Part shown: positions 60,418-64,000 of the stretch, in pieces | How the letters are laid out: each line of letters begins with the position of its first letter | Position numbering within the stretch: the first letter of the stretch is position 1 | Assembly: GCF_000423005.1 (NCBI RefSeq) | Contig: NZ_AUHD01000006.1 | Location: 124,001-188,000, forward strand | DNA length: 64,000 nucleotides | Direction of reading: 5' to 3' | From: Gelidibacter mesophilus DSM 14095 | Lineage (GTDB): Bacteria > Bacteroidota > Bacteroidia > Flavobacteriales > Flavobacteriaceae | Position numbers and translations under genes: made by a program | The notes under the pieces: model-generated | Told to the model about the DNA's origin: nothing | Seen by the model: the letters and a program-made list of their open reading frames with translations, nothing else | Database searches by the model: none

Positions 60418-60481
60418 ATTATTCACTTGCTTTTTTAACAAATTATTGGTTATTTTAGCATTCCTTAAACACTCGAAGCAT

Positions 60482-61210
60482 ATGGAACCGAAAAAAAATG
60501 TAAAGTCAGACGTTGGTAGAAATAGTTCTATCTATTTTTCCGTGGGTCTCGCTTTAATGTTATTGTTGACCAATCTGGCCATCAATTACAAGACGTACGA
60601 CAAGTCGGATATTGATATTGGCATGATTAATATGGATGATGAATTGGAAGAAGAAATTCCAATTACTGAGCAGTTGCAAACGCCACCGCCACCACCGCCA
60701 CCGCCACCAGTAGCACCTGAAGAGATTGAGGTTGTTAAAGATGAAGAGGAAGTTGAGGAAACGGTTATCGAATCTTCTGAAACAAGTCAGGAGGAGGAGA
60801 TTGCAGAAGTTGAAGACGTTGTGGTAGAAGAAGCTCCTGAAGAGGATCTTGAGGTGCCATTTGCAGTTATTGAGAATGTTCCTGTATTTCCAGGTTGTGA
60901 GAATGAGGCTGGTAATAATGCAAAAAAGCAGTGTATGTCTGATAAAATCAGTCAGTTTGTTAACAAAAAATTTAATGTTGACTTAGCTTCTGAATTAGGA
61001 CTTTCAGGGAAACAACGTATTAGTGTGATCTTTAAAATTGACAAAACTGGTGCTATTACCAACATTCAAGCAAGAGCACCACATCCCGGTTTAGAAAAAG
61101 AAGCCCAACGTGTTATTGGTTTACTTCCTAAAATGAAACCAGGTAAGCAACGTGGTAAAGCGGTAACTGTACCGTATTCTTTACCTATCCTTTTCCAAGT
61201 TCAAGATTAA
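60482..61210 (+). CDS. TonB-type energy transducer
   Basis: The 242-residue protein has one N-terminal membrane helix (SIYFSVGLALMLLLTNLAINY). A Pro-rich spacer (TPPPPPPPPPVAPEE) leads to a long acidic stretch, then a C-terminal TonB-like domain from about residue 130. The domain begins PVFPGCENEAGNN and ends AVTVPYSLPILFQV. Two Cys (PGCE and KKQCMSDK) are conserved in all three copies here. It would couple the proton motive force from ExbB/ExbD to outer-membrane receptors; exbBD are not in the window. ATG 60482 is chosen over TTG 60446 because it sits just before the membrane helix. Confidence 0.9.
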   Translation: MEPKKNVKSDVGRNSSIYFSVGLALMLLLTNLAINYKTYDKSDIDIGMINMDDELEEEIPITEQLQTPPPPPPPPPVAPEEIEVVKDEEEVEETVIESSETSQEEEIAEVEDVVVEEAPEEDLEVPFAVIENVPVFPGCENEAGNNAKKQCMSDKISQFVNKKFNVDLASELGLSGKQRISVIFKIDKTGAITNIQARAPHPGLEKEAQRVIGLLPKMKPGKQRGKAVTVPYSLPILFQVQD

Positions 61211-61232
61211 AAATCTATGTTATAGTTTTATA

Positions 61233-61265
61233 AAACCTCGTTGCGAAAGCTTCGGGGTTTCTTTT
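61233..61265 (+). terminator. Terminator after the first TonB gene
   Basis: AAACCTCG (61233-61240) pairs with CGGGGTTT (61253-61260), with one T-G pair. Inside sits a small GC-GAAA-GC hairpin with a GNRA-type loop, and T-rich sequence follows. It lies 22 nt after the stop. Confidence 0.75.
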
Positions 61266-61321
61266 TATCCAAGTTGTACCCTTCTGAGAAGTGCTCAGGA
61301 TTGCCTTTAAATAAAATGTTA

Positions 61322-61353
61322 AAAATCCCGTCTAAATAAATAGACGGGATTTT
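61322..61353. terminator. Perfect 13-bp hairpin between the TonB genes
   Basis: AAAATCCCGTCTA (61322-61334) pairs exactly with TAGACGGGATTTT (61341-61353) around AATAAA. The A/T ends make it usable as a bidirectional terminator, or as an operator for the gene at 61413. Confidence 0.65.
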
Positions 61354-61412
61354 CGTTATGGTATGCTTGTTGTGATTTTATCATAATATTAACATTTGAA
61401 AACCATAATATT

Positions 61413-62207
61413 ATGAAGAAATTTAAAAACTCAAGCGATGTTGCTGGTCAGAGCATCACACGCAATGTAAAACCGCACAAGCATGATGCGAATTTACAAA
61501 AAAACTCCGCACTTTATTTTCAAGTCGGATTGATTCTCTGTCTATTGATTAGTTACGGACTTTTTGAAATGAAGTTTGAAGGCACGAATTATAATTTGGC
61601 TAAGGTGGACTATCCTGATAACGATGTGGAATATGAACCCGAAGTCTTTCTTGTTGAACAGAAACTTGTCAAAAAACCTGAAGATTTCAATAAGAAGAGC
61701 GTTGTTTTAACCAAAGATCCGATAATTAGGGAAAACGATTTTGTAGAACCGAAGTTGGATATACTCACCGATCCTGAACCTACAAATGATCCTATTGATG
61801 TGGATAAAGTAGTGGTAGCTCGTGATCCTGATAAGGATGTTGAACCGGAAATTTTTGATGTTTTGGGTGTTGAGCAGGTGCCTATCTATCCTGGCTGTGA
61901 ATCGGCAAATAACAATGAAGAACGTAGGGCTTGCATGTCTGATAAGTTAAGCTCACTTATTAAGAAAAAATTTAACACCGGTATCGCTCAAGATCTTGGT
62001 CTTTTTGGGCTGCAAAAGATTTATGTTCAATTTAAGATCGATAAATCAGGAAACGTGATTGAGATTCTATCGCGGGCGCCATCCCAACAGTTGGAAGATG
62101 AGGCAGCGCGTGTGCTTTCCAAAGTGCCACAAATGGTGCCAGGGAAACAACGACATAGACCAGTGGCTGTAATGTATTCTTTACCAATCCTATTTGACGT
62201 GCAGTAA
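61413..62207 (+). CDS. TonB-C-like membrane protein
   Basis: The 264-residue protein has one N-terminal membrane helix (ALYFQVGLILCLLISYGLFEM). A charged spacer (about 65-145) rich in Asp, Glu, Pro and Lys lacks the Pro run of its neighbour. The C-terminal domain, VPIYPGCESANNNEE to VAVMYSLPILFDV, is clearly related to the preceding TonB. PGCE and RACMSDK preserve the Cys pair. It is probably a second energy-transducer-like protein or a dedicated partner for particular receptors. The start is ATG 61413. Its own terminator lies at 62235-62282. Confidence 0.87.
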   Translation: MKKFKNSSDVAGQSITRNVKPHKHDANLQKNSALYFQVGLILCLLISYGLFEMKFEGTNYNLAKVDYPDNDVEYEPEVFLVEQKLVKKPEDFNKKSVVLTKDPIIRENDFVEPKLDILTDPEPTNDPIDVDKVVVARDPDKDVEPEIFDVLGVEQVPIYPGCESANNNEERRACMSDKLSSLIKKKFNTGIAQDLGLFGLQKIYVQFKIDKSGNVIEILSRAPSQQLEDEAARVLSKVPQMVPGKQRHRPVAVMYSLPILFDVQ

Positions 62208-62234
62208 GACGCATAAACGTACCCGCTAGCAAAG

Positions 62235-62282
62235 AGTTATTAAATTGCATTTCTGATCAAGAAGTACCTTTAATAACTTTTT
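62235..62282 (+). terminator. Terminator between the second TonB-like gene and remB
   Basis: AGTTATTAAA (62235-62244) pairs perfectly with TTTAATAACT (62269-62278), leading into T5. The stem is AT-rich, so strength is moderate. Confidence 0.6.
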
Positions 62283-62387
62283 GGCCTTTACATGCTTTTC
62301 GGAATGCTCATTTTCAAGTTTTAAATTTGATTCGCCCGTTTTGAAAAAAATAGTATCTTTCGCCAGTCTAAAAGGTTGTCATCATCT

Positions 62388-64000
62388 ATGAAGAATGTCT
62401 TCTTAATTATTTTTATGAGTTTTCAACTCAATAGTTTATCCCAAAATATTGCAATTTATGAAAAGCCTCCTGTTTTTACAGGTTGTGAATCCCAGTCAAT
62501 TGACAACCTAAAAACCTGCTTCAACAATAAAATCAATCACTATATTTTTGAAAACTTTAGAGTGCCGCAAGAGGTTGTCAATGATAATTATCGTGGTGAT
62601 GTAAAAATACTTTTTGAGGTCAATGAGGACGGTGGTATTAGTGTTGTTTATGTTGATGCAATATATGACGCTCTCAAAGATGAAACCCGACGTGTGTTTG
62701 AAACTTTACCAAAGATCCAAGCAGGTACCTACAATGGAAAGCCCACTTACTATCAGTATTCTTTAGCTGTTAAAATTCCATTGGTCAATCCAAAAACAAT
62801 CTCCAATGCCATGTCAGAGGAGTCAAACACCATCAATAAGGTTGTCGATCTAAATGAAATTGTTTCCAATGAGTTTGATAGCATTAACAAAAATGTCCGA
62901 AAATATCAAGATTTAGAATATAGCAGTCAATTGAATGTTCCATTCACACATGGTTATTATTCGCGTTTTGATGCCCATATGAACGCCTTGGGAACGAATA
63001 GTCATACTGCTGCGAAACCCTATGTTTATGAGGATGTGGCGCGGTATTATGATTTTGAAGCAGAAAAAGAGGCTCTTTTAAAAGGTTCTGATGGATGGTG
63101 GAGCAGAAAGTTATGGGATGAACATTTAGTAGAAATTCAAGGGGAAGATTATTGGTTTACCATTGATCCGTTTTTCGATTTACAAGTAGGGAAAGATTTT
63201 GATGCTGATTTTAATTCCACTTTCAACAATACGCGTGGGTTACAAGTACAAGGAGGCTTGGGTAAAAAATTCAGTTTTTCAACTTCTGTTTATGAAAGTC
63301 AAGGCCGGTTTGCGCAATATTACAACCAATATGCTGAAAGTTTAAAGGCTTTTGGACCTGACCCTGCCATTGTTCCTGGTAGGGGAATTGGCAAGCGTTT
63401 TAAGGAAGATGCCTATGATTATCCGGTGGCAGAGGCCTATTTGTCCTATGCGCCTGCAACATTTATCAATATACAATTTGGTCATGGAAAGAATTTTATT
63501 GGTGACGGGTATCGCTCTTTATTCCAAAGTGATGTGGCAAGTCCGCAGACGTTCTTAAAGTTGAATACCAAATTTTGGAAAATTAAATACACGAGTAATT
63601 GGATGTGGCTCAGGGATGTGCGTGATGAAGTGATTGAAGACAAAGCCTTCTTGACCAAGTATATGGCCAATCATTATTTGAGCTGGAATGTGTCCAAACG
63701 CCTCAATATTGGTCTTTTTGAGTCTGTCATGTGGACCGATACCAACGGAAGAGGCTTTGATATCAATTATCTTAATCCAATCATCTTTTTCAGAGCCATT
63801 GAATTTGAAGCTGGACAAGGTTCTGGAAATGCGGTTTTAGGGGCTTCAGCAAAATATAAGTGGAATAATAAAGTCAATCTGTATGGCCAATTTATATTGG
63901 ATGAATTTTCATTGAGCGATGTGAAGGCAGGTGAAAAAAGTTGGAAAAATAAATTTGGATTGCAATTGGGCGTCAAATATTTTGATGCTTTTAAAGTCGA
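62388..64000 (+). CDS. remB: RemB-like gliding motility protein (partial at the window end)
   Basis: From ATG 62388 the frame stays open for 537 codons to the window edge, so the 3' end is missing. A short signal peptide (MKNVFLIIFMSFQLNSLSQ) is followed by a TonB-C-like domain (about 25-135) containing PPVFTGCESQ and KTCFNNKINHY, the same Cys pair as in the two preceding genes. After a linker, from about residue 195 comes a RemB/Wzi-like outer-membrane barrel part with FSFSTSVYESQGRFAQYYN, FINIQFGHGKNFIGDGYRSL and DINYLNPIIFFRAIEFEAG. RemB in F. johnsoniae affects gliding on agar; its exact role is open. Its position near sprA fits. Confidence 0.88.
   Translation, partial: MKNVFLIIFMSFQLNSLSQNIAIYEKPPVFTGCESQSIDNLKTCFNNKINHYIFENFRVPQEVVNDNYRGDVKILFEVNEDGGISVVYVDAIYDALKDETRRVFETLPKIQAGTYNGKPTYYQYSLAVKIPLVNPKTISNAMSEESNTINKVVDLNEIVSNEFDSINKNVRKYQDLEYSSQLNVPFTHGYYSRFDAHMNALGTNSHTAAKPYVYEDVARYYDFEAEKEALLKGSDGWWSRKLWDEHLVEIQGEDYWFTIDPFFDLQVGKDFDADFNSTFNNTRGLQVQGGLGKKFSFSTSVYESQGRFAQYYNQYAESLKAFGPDPAIVPGRGIGKRFKEDAYDYPVAEAYLSYAPATFINIQFGHGKNFIGDGYRSLFQSDVASPQTFLKLNTKFWKIKYTSNWMWLRDVRDEVIEDKAFLTKYMANHYLSWNVSKRLNIGLFESVMWTDTNGRGFDINYLNPIIFFRAIEFEAGQGSGNAVLGASAKYKWNNKVNLYGQFILDEFSLSDVKAGEKSWKNKFGLQLGVKYFDAFKV

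Noticed and set aside
60446-60481. TTG start twelve codons upstream of the first TonB gene
   Set aside because: The ATG at 60482 directly precedes the membrane-anchor region, while the upstream residues look like promoter DNA (a TATTTTAG near 60450).
1-64000. CRISPR arrays, rRNA operons, insertion-sequence transposases, phage genes
   Set aside because: I looked for regularly spaced direct repeats, rRNA-like sequence and transposase or integrase motifs (DDE, HUH, tyrosine recombinase) among the readable frames and saw none. The short-word repeats lack unique spacers.

Overview
The window is chromosomal DNA from a member of the Bacteroidota, almost certainly family Flavobacteriaceae. The sequence is AT-rich. 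Its best promoters have the Bacteroidota form TTTG-N18-21-TAnnTTTG, and start codons lack Shine-Dalgarno sequences. The gene content is diagnostic: SprA (the type IX secretion translocon), a RemB-like gliding protein, alternative complex III joined to an aa3-type oxidase, a GH92 mannosidase with a FucP-type transporter, NamZ and a DUF2723 protein. I cannot name the genus from sequence alone.

Layout. 1-10.3 kb is the least orderly part. It holds the start of a Tat-exported protein, about 1 kb of decayed DNA with a recognisable relic of a helicase 3' end (627-905), a Bcr/CflA-type efflux pump, a small unknown gene beside a repeat element, an operon of a NUDIX hydrolase and a PLD-DEAD/DEAH-DUF3427 helicase, polA, and a possible decayed gene after it. 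10.3-18.7 kb carries a small secreted protein, an aldehyde dehydrogenase, a sugar MFS transporter with a GH92 alpha-mannosidase lipoprotein, a membrane metallophosphoesterase and a thioredoxin-fold protein without its cysteines. 18.7-25.6 kb has a NodB deacetylase downstream of a large DUF2723 membrane protein, tRNA-Gln with a textbook promoter and terminator, NamZ and a tandem universal stress protein. 25.6-30.4 kb is the rimP-nusA-infB operon, led by a terminator-like hairpin. 31.1-43.3 kb is the respiratory operon actABCDEF-coxBA, ending at a strong terminator. 43.5-52.4 kb has ruvB, a cytochrome P450 overlapping queG, an outer-membrane barrel protein, the bifunctional malic enzyme and ruvA. 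52.4 kb to the end is a cell-envelope and motility cluster: sprA, gcvH, a VanZ-like gene, two TonB-like genes and the beginning of remB.

How the parts fit. ActA-F oxidise menaquinol and pass electrons to CoxA/B, building the proton motive force that TonB-type proteins, secretion and gliding draw on. SprA exports adhesins and enzymes, and RemB is an outer-membrane gliding component. GH92 plus the FucP-type permease look like a small mannose-glycan scavenging unit. NamZ and NodB act on envelope sugars. RimP, NusA and IF2 support ribosome maturation, transcription and initiation.

The points most worth a second look are: the helicase relic and the helicase/NUDIX operon; the terminator-shaped leader of rimP-nusA-infB; three consecutive genes sharing a TonB-C-like fold with a conserved Cys pair, the last being RemB; a helix-hairpin-helix-like tail on the membrane subunit ActC; a His/Asp-rich segment in ActF; and a short-word repeat that has become coding sequence inside the NodB gene. 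I found no CRISPR array, rRNA, transposase or phage gene.
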